Virus record (IMG/VR): IMGVR_UViG_3300047094_001651
Coordinates: 27,865 to 91,864 of that record
DNA length: 64,000 bases
Source of the DNA: a virus
Strand: one strand, 5' to 3'
The notes beneath the pieces were generated by a model. It ran no database searches. It was not told the origin of the DNA and saw only the letters and a list, made by a program, of their open reading frames with translations. The position numbers and the translations under genes are program-made. Numbering within the stretch: position 1 is the stretch's first letter; each line of letters begins with the position of its first letter. Shown one piece after another: positions 1 through 6,707 of this stretch.

Positions 1-53
1 AGGAACCATTCTTTTCCATAGTCCTCGTAAGTTTGATAATCAAATAGTTTCAT
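1..53 (-). CDS. 5' end of a gene running out of the window
   Basis: An ATG at 53 overlaps the TGA stop of the RNA ligase gene in a CGATGA arrangement. It opens a frame of 17 codons (beginning MKLFDYQTYEDYGKEW) up to the window edge. Start-stop overlap of this kind is the usual junction in this genome, so this is probably the next gene of the RNA ligase operon. The visible residues are too few to assign a function. Confidence 0.55.
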   Translation of the reverse strand, partial: MKLFDYQTYEDYGKEWF

Positions 54-1114
54 CGGTCTTTGTGCTTCAAAAGATAAGAGTTAGCAATCGCCTTGAAAGT
101 GAAATCACTATCATACGACTTGAATACCAGACCTTCACGCTTAGTTTGAGGATTCAGCGATGGACCTTCAGCAAATGACAGAAGATCATCAATCGTGCTG
201 AATTCATTGGTGACAATACAGACAGTATCAATAAAAGGAACATGATTAATATAAGCATCATAGTTAAGATTCATCTTATCCATAATACTGTAGCGTTCTT
301 GAGGTTTCAGATAACGACCCTCAGTGATACTGTAGATGTCAAACAGATAGAAGTGTTGACCTTCGATTTTCTCAGGATTGCCCTGGATACCTTCACCAAT
401 TAGTTCACCTTGAATGGCATACTCTTCACCTTTGTCTTCACTGATACGGGCAAGTGCCTCAACGATATTCTGTTCCCGTGCTGCCTTCCAGAAACTATTA
501 CCTTCAGTTTCAATCAGATCAATATTACGGGAACACACACCAACTTCACCATTCTTGACGTAGACAGTCATGCTGCTACCATCAAGTTTGGTAGTAACTT
601 CATAGGTTTCACCTTCATGTTCCTCAAAGATTTCCCTGCGAAGATTCTGACAGCGTTCTTGATCAGTTTTAGGAATGAAGTGAGGGAAGTTACCCTTCAT
701 CGTGCCCTGAAGTTGAGCAGGAATAGGTGGTTCCCACTTCTGCACTCCAAGAATATGAGATACATTTTCACCAATCGCCAAATCCATATAGATAATAGAA
801 TTAGGAATATCCGATGGTTTGATTAGAAGTCCCTGACTGAGTTGACCACGAAGTTTCACAGTGCGAAGACGCTCACCCTTTACACCATTATATTCACGAG
901 GTTCTTGACCCTTACTCAGAAAAGGAGCAAGTTTGTGAGGAACCCAACTATCAATCTCAAGATAGATGGCAACATCACCAACTTGATATTCACCTTTACG
1001 AATAACTACAGGCCAACCACCATTTACGATGGCACATTCAATAGCATCAGCACCTTCAATAGGTTTGATGTAAGTGATTTCAGCAACGCTGGCAAGCTTT
1101 CTCACAGTATTCAT
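50..1114 (-). CDS. RNA ligase, DRB0094/Rnl5-like family
   Basis: This 354-residue protein is an ATP-dependent RNA ligase of the covalent nucleotidyltransferase superfamily. The nucleotidyl-acceptor motif I is KLDGSS at about residues 176-181, with the lysine expected to carry AMP. A motif IV-like EGLVFKS lies near residue 330, and the protein ends in a lysine-containing LLKHKDR resembling motif V. Residues 1-130 form an extra N-terminal domain with an IRKGEYQVGDVAIYLEID stretch like the OB-fold module of the Deinococcus DraRnl family. Such enzymes seal nicked RNA, and in phages may counter host RNA cleavage. The 4-base overlap with the upstream gene implies coupling, and an early promoter lies inside that upstream gene at 1169-1197. 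The function is recognised by motif only. Confidence 0.87.
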   Translation of the reverse strand: MNTVRKLASVAEITYIKPIEGADAIECAIVNGGWPVVIRKGEYQVGDVAIYLEIDSWVPHKLAPFLSKGQEPREYNGVKGERLRTVKLRGQLSQGLLIKPSDIPNSIIYMDLAIGENVSHILGVQKWEPPIPAQLQGTMKGNFPHFIPKTDQERCQNLRREIFEEHEGETYEVTTKLDGSSMTVYVKNGEVGVCSRNIDLIETEGNSFWKAAREQNIVEALARISEDKGEEYAIQGELIGEGIQGNPEKIEGQHFYLFDIYSITEGRYLKPQERYSIMDKMNLNYDAYINHVPFIDTVCIVTNEFSTIDDLLSFAEGPSLNPQTKREGLVFKSYDSDFTFKAIANSYLLKHKDR

Positions 1115-1422
1115 GGCAGAGGAGGCAGTGGTGGAGGTGGAGTTTGTTGAGTTTGTGGTACTGGAGGTAGTATAGCAGGTTGTGGTGCTGGTGTCAAGGG
1201 TGGTTGTGGAGGTTCCTCGACTGGGTGTGGTGCAGGAGTTTCAGCTACCACTTCTGGTTTACTTAAATCTTCTAGTTTTTGGTCTAGTTGATTAATCTTC
1301 TGATCTAATACTGTTGGCGGTACATCTGAATTTACTTGTGCAAGCTTCCATCCAGCTGCACCAGCACCAAAAATACTCGCTAGAGCTGCAACAGTTGAGA
1401 TAGTCGATTGAAATTTACTCAT
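1111..1422 (-). CDS. Small protein with N-terminal hydrophobic segment and proline-rich tail
   Basis: This 103-residue protein is not recognised. It has one hydrophobic stretch near residues 9-24 (VAALASIFGAGAAGWKLA), a short charged segment around residues 35-60, and a C-terminal half that is very rich in proline and glutamine. The layout suggests a membrane anchor with a flexible tail, but no family is evident. The ATG overlaps the stop of the upstream gene and the 3' end overlaps the RNA ligase start, so the three genes are probably translationally coupled. An early promoter sits within its coding sequence. Confidence 0.65.
   Translation of the reverse strand: MSKFQSTISTVAALASIFGAGAAGWKLAQVNSDVPPTVLDQKINQLDQKLEDLSKPEVVAETPAPHPVEEPPQPPLTPAPQPAILPPVPQTQQTPPPPLPPLP
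1169..1197 (-). promoter_or_regulatory. Early sigma70-type promoter inside a coding region
   Basis: On the minus strand TTGACA (1192-1197) is followed after exactly 17 bases by TATACT (1169-1174). It lies within the proline-rich ORF and points at the RNA ligase start 55 bases downstream. The spacing and boxes match the other early promoters here, so a second transcript start for RNA ligase is likely. Confidence 0.7.
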
Positions 1423-1625
1423 GGCAGTTGTTCAAGTTCGTTTGATAAAGCAATTAAATCGTTTTTATCAATTACAGACATATTGTTCATCTTCTGAGCA
1501 ACAAAAGTCTTGCAGTGATCTAGAGTCTTGCGAATGACTGCTGATACCAGTTTCTCTTCAGTATCAGCCCAGGAGTGTCTCTCCTCCCAGATCTCTGTCA
1601 TTAACTTCTGTGCTCTGTCTGTCAT
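1419..1625 (-). CDS. Hypothetical 68-residue protein
   Basis: This is an unrecognised, mostly helical, charged 68-residue protein with no cysteine cluster or membrane segment. Its TGA overlaps the ATG of the next gene by four bases. Its own start lies within the 3' part of a short upstream ORF in another frame (1564-1719). It belongs to the chain of small coupled early genes leading to the RNA ligase. Confidence 0.65.
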   Translation of the reverse strand: MTDRAQKLMTEIWEERHSWADTEEKLVSAVIRKTLDHCKTFVAQKMNNMSVIDKNDLIALSNELEQLP

Positions 1626-1719
1626 TTGTTCTCACTGTATTGTGTAGTTTAGAAGCCCAATGAAGATTGGGCCAAGTGTCACGAAAGATTTCGTTTAGTT
1701 TTTCGTTGTCGTATATCAT
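1564..1719 (-). CDS. Small hypothetical ORF (51 residues) coupled by ATGA overlap
   Basis: The ATG at 1719 shares an ATGA with the stop of the upstream 68-residue gene. The frame runs 51 codons and contains a protein-like stretch, NEIFRDTWPNLHWASKL. Its last 20 or so codons overlap the start of the next gene in a different frame. Without it, 1626-1715 would be empty, which is unusual here. No function can be given, and the C-terminal overlapping part is the weakest evidence. Confidence 0.5.
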   Translation of the reverse strand: MIYDNEKLNEIFRDTWPNLHWASKLHNTVRTNDRQSTEVNDRDLGGETLLG

Positions 1720-1922
1720 TTACTTACTACTTCAAAGCAGACAGAATTAAATTTGCCAGCTACTCCTCGTAATTCTACTTTAGTATGATTGGAATGAATG
1801 TACACATGTTCCACATAATACTTGTCGCCAACAAATAAATGTGGATTTGGATCATCATTACTCCCCCATCTGATTTGTTCTCGGGAGCAACCTAAGAATC
1901 TAACTGTGTCTCCTGCTCTCAT
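1716..1922 (-). CDS. Hypothetical 68-residue protein, likely small beta-barrel
   Basis: The protein begins MRAGDTVRFLGCSREQIRWG and alternates short hydrophobic and polar segments. A GDKYYVEHVYIHSNHTKVEL stretch suggests a small SH3-like beta fold. That is inference from the pattern only; no family is recognised. Both ends are joined to neighbours by ATGA overlaps, so it is translated as part of the small-gene chain. Confidence 0.6.
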   Translation of the reverse strand: MRAGDTVRFLGCSREQIRWGSNDDPNPHLFVGDKYYVEHVYIHSNHTKVELRGVAGKFNSVCFEVVSK

Positions 1923-2068
1923 TGTTTTAATTTGGTTTCGGTGAATAAACTTTCTAGGATTTCATCACAAATACCATACTCTTTTCCGTTTAATGGGACT
2001 CGATTCATTTGATAGTATCGAACTGCATTGAAGATAATCTTTTTTTGTTCAAGAGTAAATTCAGTCAC
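1919..2068 (-). CDS. Small 49-residue protein with GTG start
   Basis: The GTG at 2068 starts a 49-codon frame that overlaps the end of the upstream gene by eight bases. It ends in an ATGA overlap with the downstream gene. The product contains EQKKIIFNAVRYYQMNRVPL and is mostly helical and charged. The frame exactly fills the gap between the two flanking genes, which supports it despite the non-ATG start. Function is unknown. Confidence 0.6.
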   Translation of the reverse strand: MTEFTLEQKKIIFNAVRYYQMNRVPLNGKEYGICDEILESLFTETKLKQ

Positions 2069-2246
2069 TAGCCCTCCATTGTCCTAAGTTAGCTCGCTTA
2101 GTTTGAAATTCTTCAACTGCTTTAAGGATACTGGCAGAAGATTCTTTTGCATCTTCCTCATCCCATTTATCATCATGTTGACCACTAACGTAGTAGCCAT
2201 ACAAATGATCTTTGATAGTGTCCATTAACTTGTCGTAATGTGTCAT
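2061..2246 (-). CDS. Hypothetical 61-residue protein
   Basis: This is an unrecognised, acidic, probably helical protein (central DKWDEEDAKESSASILKAV). It has no membrane segment or metal-binding motif. It lies downstream of a hairpin terminator at 2252-2271 and heads the coupled set that runs to the RNA ligase. Confidence 0.6.
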   Translation of the reverse strand: MTHYDKLMDTIKDHLYGYYVSGQHDDKWDEEDAKESSASILKAVEEFQTKRANLGQWRASD

Positions 2247-2251
2247 AATAG

Positions 2252-2271
2252 AAAAGGGACTAATGAGCCCC
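2252..2271 (-). terminator. Short hairpin terminator
   Basis: On the minus strand GGGGCT-CATT-AGTCCC forms a 6-base-pair stem (one G-U pair) with a 4-base loop, followed by TTTT. It lies between the 60-residue gene (stop at 2281) and the 61-residue gene (start at 2246). It would end or attenuate transcription from the 2663-2691 promoter. Confidence 0.5.
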
Positions 2272-2280
2272 TATAGAAGA

Positions 2281-2463
2281 TTAGTATTCGTAATCATCAT
2301 AATCTCGGAACGTGGACTCGTTACGATTCCAACGCTTGGTTCCAGAGATTTTGTACTCTCGGAAACCTTCATCATATTCAAGATCTTGAAGTGATGCGTT
2401 TTGGCGTAGCTCAGAGAGGCTACCGTTAGGATTTTTGTTTCCTTTACGAAATGTGCGTCCCAT
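2281..2463 (-). CDS. Hypothetical 60-residue basic/aromatic protein
   Basis: The N-terminus is basic (MGRTFRKGNKNPNG) and the C-terminus is rich in aspartate and tyrosine (FRDYDDYEY). No known domain is visible. It lies ten bases downstream of another small Asp/Tyr-rich gene and shares its early promoter. It is a typical small early phage protein of unknown function. Confidence 0.6.
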   Translation of the reverse strand: MGRTFRKGNKNPNGSLSELRQNASLQDLEYDEGFREYKISGTKRWNRNESTFRDYDDYEY

Positions 2464-2472
2464 AGTTAGTAA

Positions 2473-2637
2473 TCAGTCTGCGTAATCGAAAGTGTAATCG
2501 TAGTCGTAGTCGTTGGCGAAGTCATCATAGGACTCTTCTTCATACTTGTCAAGTCCCCTCTTGCGATAAATTTCATCAAGTCTGATGTCATCACGAATCT
2601 GATCCAGAATAGATCCTCGGTAACTTAAATAAGCCAT
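2473..2637 (-). CDS. Hypothetical acidic 54-residue protein; start corrected to ATG at 2637
   Basis: The open frame extends upstream to a TTG at 2691, but that TTG is the first half of a TTGACA -35 box, so it cannot lie in the transcript from this promoter. The ATG at 2637 is preceded by GAGGATT and gives a 54-residue product starting MAYLSYRGSILDQ. The C-terminus is strongly acidic and repetitive (NDYDYDYTFDYAD). No function is recognised. It shares the Asp/Tyr-rich tail type with its downstream neighbour. Confidence 0.65.
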   Translation of the reverse strand: MAYLSYRGSILDQIRDDIRLDEIYRKRGLDKYEEESYDDFANDYDYDYTFDYAD

Positions 2638-2662
2638 GGACGAATCCTCGTTTAACTGTAAT

Positions 2663-2691
2663 AATATATATGAGGTTTCTGGATTTGTCAA
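2663..2691 (-). promoter_or_regulatory. Early sigma70-type promoter
   Basis: On the minus strand TTGACA (2686-2691) is followed by 17 bases and then TATATT (2663-2668). The next ATG is 26 bases beyond the -10. The match is close to consensus, and it decides the start of the downstream 54-residue gene. Confidence 0.8.
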
Positions 2692-2713
2692 GAGGTTCGG
2701 AAATCAGTAAAAC

Positions 2714-2863
2714 TTATGATTCCAATAAATGTAAGTTTTCTTTCAAATCAGTGTCTGAAAGATGTATAATCAGAATTAACTGATTTACAATCTTTTGTAG
2801 AGAGTTGACTCTAACCTCTAGGGTTTCTATTCGGTCTGCCAACTCTGACATGCTCCTATCCAT
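2714..2863 (-). CDS. Small coiled-coil protein (49 residues)
   Basis: The ATG at 2863 has a GAGGAG Shine-Dalgarno eight bases upstream, inside the preceding small gene. The product reads as a heptad coiled coil (ADRIETLEVRVNSLQKIVNQ) with a short polar tail. An alternative in-frame ATG lies at 2851. It is followed by an AT-rich inverted repeat near 2706-2735. The function is unknown; such peptides often form oligomers. Confidence 0.55.
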   Translation of the reverse strand: MDRSMSELADRIETLEVRVNSLQKIVNQLILIIHLSDTDLKENLHLLES

Positions 2864-2979
2864 TCGTCAAACTCCTCACCAATTGAAATTGCATCCTCAT
2901 AACGACCTTCTTCAATGAGTTGTTGAAAACGATCACAGCGTTCTTTTAGAATTTTGTCAAACATTTTGTTTTCGTTCAT
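2827..2979 (-). CDS. Small acidic helical protein (50 residues)
   Basis: The ATG at 2979 overlaps the stop of the upstream cysteine-rich gene (ATGA). The product contains KILKERCDRFQQLIEEGRYE, a helical pattern rich in glutamate. It overlaps the next small ORF by 37 bases in another frame, and its 3' end supplies that gene's Shine-Dalgarno. No function is recognised. Confidence 0.55.
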   Translation of the reverse strand: MNENKMFDKILKERCDRFQQLIEEGRYEDAISIGEEFDEWIGACQSWQTE

Positions 2980-3245
2980 GATACTTTACCCCATTTGCCA
3001 ATTGGACAAGAGCCAGATTTTAGTCTAGTCTTTGCACTCATAAAGCAACCACAGCGACGACATTGTGTAGTTTTGGTATTGAAGTCTTCACAAGATCTAC
3101 AGGTAGACATTCGAGCCTCCTGCACTGCTGATTCTACAAAGATGTTGTTGCCCTTGGCAATCTCTCCGAAAGAATCTGTAACAGTTTCAGATAGGTTCTT
3201 AAGTCTACCCATTAGTTCGTTTTTAATATCGTTGGGATTTGACAT
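2976..3245 (-). CDS. Cysteine-rich (zinc-ribbon-like) protein
   Basis: In this 89-residue protein the C-terminal half carries six cysteines: CRSCEDF, then CRRCGCF, then a later CPIG. This is compatible with a small zinc-binding fold. The N-terminal half is a polar helix (IKNELMGRLKNLSETVTDSF). It is unrecognised beyond the zinc-ribbon appearance. The start is immediately after the stop of the 71-residue coiled-coil gene, so the pair is coupled and read from the 3488-3516 promoter. Confidence 0.7.
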   Translation of the reverse strand: MSNPNDIKNELMGRLKNLSETVTDSFGEIAKGNNIFVESAVQEARMSTCRSCEDFNTKTTQCRRCGCFMSAKTRLKSGSCPIGKWGKVS

Positions 3246-3460
3246 TATGCAAGAGCTTCAGCTACTACTTCTGTATCTGCAGTTGGCTCATCCAGCTCTT
3301 CTTCTGGATTAAGAAGAGTTAAACCTTCAATAGCTCCTTGAAGTTTAACATAGAGTTCCTTTTTCTGTGCCAGTTCTGTATCAAGCTTACGGATATCTTC
3401 CATAGTTTGTGCTTGTTGAGTCTTGAAATTTTCAAGAAGTTGTTCAGGTGTCATGGTCAT
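3245..3460 (-). CDS. Small coiled-coil protein (71 residues)
   Basis: Residues 5-50 form a clear amphipathic helix (LLENFKTQQAQTMEDIRKLD and following). This is followed by an acidic, alanine-rich tail (EEELDEPTADTEVV). No enzyme motif is present. It is the first gene behind the minus-strand member of a divergent early promoter pair. The product could be an oligomerising accessory or inhibitor, but this cannot be decided. Confidence 0.65.
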   Translation of the reverse strand: MTMTPEQLLENFKTQQAQTMEDIRKLDTELAQKKELYVKLQGAIEGLTLLNPEEELDEPTADTEVVAEALA

Positions 3461-3487
3461 TTGATTTACCTAGAATCGTGAAGGTGT

Positions 3488-3516
3488 ATCGTAACATATT
3501 TAGCTGGTTTTGTCAA
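3488..3516 (-). promoter_or_regulatory. Early promoter, minus-strand half of a divergent pair
   Basis: TTGACA (3511-3516) is followed after 17 bases by TACGAT (3488-3493), reading left into the gene starting at 3460. Its -35 box is only five bases from the -35 of the plus-strand promoter. Confidence 0.8.
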
Positions 3517-3521
3517 GGGGG

Positions 3522-3550
3522 TTGACAAGACCCATGAAACCCTGTATAAT
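3522..3550 (+). promoter_or_regulatory. Early promoter, plus-strand half of a divergent pair
   Basis: TTGACA (3522-3527) is followed after 17 bases by a perfect TATAAT (3545-3550). It drives the oxygenase-like gene at 3607. The leader also contains TTAAATAG at 3584-3591, which may act as a weak late box. No other gene lies in 3461-3606. Confidence 0.85.
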
Positions 3551-3606
3551 AACTCTGTCAGGGTTCAGAACTAATATATAGTATTAAATAGTATTACTAC
3601 GGTTAT

Positions 3607-4188
3607 ATGAGTGATTTTACAAAGAAAGGTTGGTATTACCTTCCAGCAATTATTACCAAAGAAGAAGCTATACAAATTAAATATGCAAATCTATCTGGAG
3701 CAATTAGAGATCTTGGTGGATTAAAACCTTATTTTGACCCAGAAAGAGGACACGTATTAACTTGTTACGCTCCTCCAGCATGTGCATTTGTAATGAAAAG
3801 AATACAACCAGTGTTAGAAGAACTTTTAGGAGAAGAACTTATTCCTGCTTATTGGTTCTCTACAACTTATCACAATAGAGGATGGATGAATTGTCATACC
3901 GATAGACCATCATGTGAAATATCAGTTACGATGAATATTTGTGGTGATACTGCTTGGCCAATTAAACTTAAAGATTTAGAAGGAAATAAACAATCAGTTG
4001 TAACTCCTACTGGAGATGGCGTAGCATACTTAGGGACAATTGTACCTCACTGGAGAAGTCCATTGAGAACGCATGAACATGATAGATTTATGCAATTATT
4101 TCTTCATTTTGTGAGAAAGAATGGTCAATATGCAGACTATGCATATGATAAAAATCAAAAGTGTTATGACTTATTGACTAGGATTTAA
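3607..4188 (+). CDS. 2-oxoglutarate/Fe(II)-dependent oxygenase-like protein
   Basis: This 193-residue protein has a plausible iron-binding triad. H97 and D99 lie in NCHTDRPSCEIS, and H148 in VPHWR, with an arginine two residues later. A final FLHFV strand completes a jelly-roll-like pattern. The family hydroxylates proteins or small molecules with O2 and 2-oxoglutarate; such genes are frequent in cyanophages with unknown targets. It is the only gene of the short plus-strand island and has its own early promoter. Its stop overlaps the stop of the convergent oxygenase gene. The assignment is by motif, and the substrate cannot be inferred. Confidence 0.65.
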   Translation: MSDFTKKGWYYLPAIITKEEAIQIKYANLSGAIRDLGGLKPYFDPERGHVLTCYAPPACAFVMKRIQPVLEELLGEELIPAYWFSTTYHNRGWMNCHTDRPSCEISVTMNICGDTAWPIKLKDLEGNKQSVVTPTGDGVAYLGTIVPHWRSPLRTHEHDRFMQLFLHFVRKNGQYADYAYDKNQKCYDLLTRI

Positions 4189-4844
4189 TAAACCTCTATA
4201 CCATACTTGTCAGCAATTTCTTTATCAATTTCTTCTTTTGTCTTAAATCCTTTTACTCTCATCCAGGTAACAAGACTATAACGATTACCTGAAATTACTG
4301 GTTCTACCATATGAGTATACCATCTAGAAGATGGAAAACATAAAAGTAATCCTGGTTCAGGTTTTACTTTAATTCTTAAATCAGGAAAAGAGAAATATCC
4401 ACCTTCAAAATCATCATTCAAAAATAATACAGTGGATATATCTCTATCTATTGTTTTTTTCCATATTTGTGTACCATCGGGATTTGTCCACAAACCTTCT
4501 GCATCGTTGTGAGGTTTATAGTGTCCTCCTGGACTATAACAAAGTAACTGAGGTTCTTCACTATCCCGTATTTCAAATTTATAAAATGGATTGATTACAT
4601 TTTTTACGATGTTATCAAGTAAATCTTTCACTTGAGGATAGACTGGAAGCAAATCAGCGCACTCGACATTTCTAACTGACTTATCTATTTTTGATTCTCT
4701 TTGCCTTGTTATATCACTTCTTTCAGCATCAAAAACAGACATTTGTTCTTTATGAGATTTTTTCATATGATCGGTTAAAAATTTCAACCCTTCTGGAGTG
4801 ACTACTTTAGGTTGAATCAAAACATTAGCAAGAATATCATTCAT
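4185..4844 (-). CDS. Prolyl 4-hydroxylase-like 2OG-Fe(II) oxygenase
   Basis: This 219-residue protein matches the prolyl 4-hydroxylase alpha-subunit fold well. H112 and D114 lie in GGHYKPHNDAEG, and H178 in WYTHMVEPV. The 2-oxoglutarate-binding R188 lies in GNRYSLVTW, and the LFLNDDFEGGYFSFP strands lie between. The usual role is hydroxylation of proline or other residues on a protein. It is read from a late box at 4866-4873 that overlaps the stop of the adjacent kelch-like gene. That suggests it acts during virion assembly or late infection, possibly on structural proteins; this link is inference. Confidence 0.85.
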   Translation of the reverse strand: MNDILANVLIQPKVVTPEGLKFLTDHMKKSHKEQMSVFDAERSDITRQRESKIDKSVRNVECADLLPVYPQVKDLLDNIVKNVINPFYKFEIRDSEEPQLLCYSPGGHYKPHNDAEGLWTNPDGTQIWKKTIDRDISTVLFLNDDFEGGYFSFPDLRIKVKPEPGLLLCFPSSRWYTHMVEPVISGNRYSLVTWMRVKGFKTKEEIDKEIADKYGIEVY

Positions 4845-4865
4845 AATAGAATTGTATATGTAATT

Positions 4866-4873
4866 TTATTTAG
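4866..4873 (-). promoter_or_regulatory. Late promoter box overlapping a stop codon
   Basis: Minus-strand CTAAATAA contains the TAA stop of the 610-residue kelch-like gene. It lies 22 bases upstream of the 219-residue oxygenase start, matching the T4 late TATAAATA type seen across the window. Confidence 0.6.
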
Positions 4874-6702
4874 TTTGAGTTTGAAACTACACCACGCTGT
4901 CCACCTGATGCGGGCAAATTATTTCCAGGATCACTTACATTTTCTGTGGAAAAATCAAGTCGTGTGATGGTGTTTATATTTGGATTTCCACCACCATAAT
5001 ATCCATAAAAACTACTTGAGGTTGCTCCTACGCTATTTCTTGCTGTTGGTAAATTTTTTCCAGGATTGCTTACAGTTTCATTTGAGAAATCAAGTCTTGT
5101 GATTGTATTAATCACAGGGGGAGCATAACCACCACCAAAATATCCATAAGAATTATTTGAAAATGATCCTATATTCTGTCTTGCTGTTGGTAAATTTTTT
5201 CCAGGATTGCTTACAGTTTCATTTGAGAAATCGAGTCTTGTGATGGTACTTAAAAATCCCGGAGCATTACCACCAACAAAGTAACCATAAGAATTGTTTG
5301 AAGTTGCTGTTAAATTTCCTCTTACCGTTGATAAATTATTTCCAGAGTTACTTGCAGTTTCATTGGAGAAATCAAGTCTTGTGACTGTATTAATTCTTGT
5401 TGAAGGATTGTATCCTCCCCCAAAATAACCATAAGAATTACTTGAGGTTGAACCCATACTCCAGGCTATTATTGGTAAATTTTTTCCAGGATTGCCTAAA
5501 GTTTCATTAGAGAAATCTAATCTCTGTATTAGACTTAAACCATTTCCACCTACAAAATATCCATAATAATTATTTGATACTGCTCCTAAATCAAATGTTC
5601 CCGTTCCCAAATTTTTTCCTGGATTACTTACAGTTTCATTGGAGAAATCAAGTCTTGATATTGTATTTACAGAGGGAAATCTGCCAGCAAAGTATCCAAA
5701 AGTCTTAGAACCACGATAAACTGATGCTCCACCGGAAAGTGACATTGATTGACTTATACTTTCGGGTAAACTAACCGCAAGATTACTTGTAGTTTCATTG
5801 GATAAATTAAATCTTGTTATTGTACTAATACGTCCTGTTGTAAATCCACCGCCAATATATCCAAAAGAACTATTTGAAACTGCGGTCATAACATTTCTTG
5901 CTTCCGGAAGATTACTTCCAGGAGCACTTAAAGTTTCATTTGAAAAGTCAAGTCTTGAGACTGTACTAATTCTGCCACTTGCCGGAAAATTCCATCCACC
6001 ACAAAAATATCCAAAAGAATTTCCAGATATTCCCTGAGTACCATAGATGTTCGCAGGTAAATTTCTTCCAGGATTACTTATATTTTCATTTGAAAAATCA
6101 AATCTTGTGATTGTACTATATGCTGTAAAAATTGATGGTTCGCTTAGCCATCCTCCAGCAAGATAACCATATAAATCAGTTGAAACTGTTGCCGCATCAG
6201 TTCTAGTTGCTGGAAGATTTTTTCCAGGAGCAGATATAGTTTCACTGAGAAAATCAAGTCTATGGACTGTACTAATTGTGGTTGGCTGGCCATTTCCGCC
6301 AAAAAAGTATCCATAGGATTTACTAGAAATCCCTGGACTAGCTAATGTCATTGGCAAATTCTTTCCTGGAAGACTTATAGTTTCATTAGAAAAATCAAAT
6401 CTTGTGATGGTGGAAACGCTTCCGCCATCAATTCCGCCTCCACCAAAATACCCAAAAGAAATACTTCTTACTGTTCCAGTACTATTAAATGCCACAGGTA
6501 AATTTTTTCCAGGAAGACTTACAATTTCACTAAAAAAATCAAGTCTTGTAATTGTGCTGATAGTTGATATAGGTGAAATGCCACCGCAAAAATATCCATA
6601 AGTTGCACTTTCAGGCCAACTTACAAGGTTATTTGATTCTATATTTTGTACTTGTTTTTCATAAACAGAATTTAATCCAAAAGTGTCTCCTATAACAGGC
6701 AT
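4870..6702 (-). CDS. Kelch-like 12-repeat protein A
   Basis: This 610-residue protein consists almost entirely of 12 repeats of about 47-50 residues. Each has the core YGYF-G-G, then TITRLDFSNETVS, then NPGKNLP. A short N-terminal module (VQNIESNNLVSWPES) is shared with two paralogs at 9312 and 12015. Between repeats 6 and 7 there is a linker with SGGASVYRGSKT, also present in the paralogs. The pattern suggests two six-bladed beta-propellers or a related beta-rich fold. There is no signal peptide. Its place beside fibre genes and late promoters suggests a virion adhesin or decoration protein; this is inference. The repeats are also conserved at DNA level, giving scope for recombination. Confidence 0.7.
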   Translation of the reverse strand: MPVIGDTFGLNSVYEKQVQNIESNNLVSWPESATYGYFCGGISPISTISTITRLDFFSEIVSLPGKNLPVAFNSTGTVRSISFGYFGGGGIDGGSVSTITRFDFSNETISLPGKNLPMTLASPGISSKSYGYFFGGNGQPTTISTVHRLDFLSETISAPGKNLPATRTDAATVSTDLYGYLAGGWLSEPSIFTAYSTITRFDFSNENISNPGRNLPANIYGTQGISGNSFGYFCGGWNFPASGRISTVSRLDFSNETLSAPGSNLPEARNVMTAVSNSSFGYIGGGFTTGRISTITRFNLSNETTSNLAVSLPESISQSMSLSGGASVYRGSKTFGYFAGRFPSVNTISRLDFSNETVSNPGKNLGTGTFDLGAVSNNYYGYFVGGNGLSLIQRLDFSNETLGNPGKNLPIIAWSMGSTSSNSYGYFGGGYNPSTRINTVTRLDFSNETASNSGNNLSTVRGNLTATSNNSYGYFVGGNAPGFLSTITRLDFSNETVSNPGKNLPTARQNIGSFSNNSYGYFGGGYAPPVINTITRLDFSNETVSNPGKNLPTARNSVGATSSSFYGYYGGGNPNINTITRLDFSTENVSDPGNNLPASGGQRGVVSNSN

Positions 6703-6707
6703 CGGAT

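Noticed and set aside
2935-2963. TTGACA-17-TGTGAT inside the 50-residue gene
   Set aside because: The -10 is poor compared with the other early promoters and the motif lies in a coding stretch; it may be chance.
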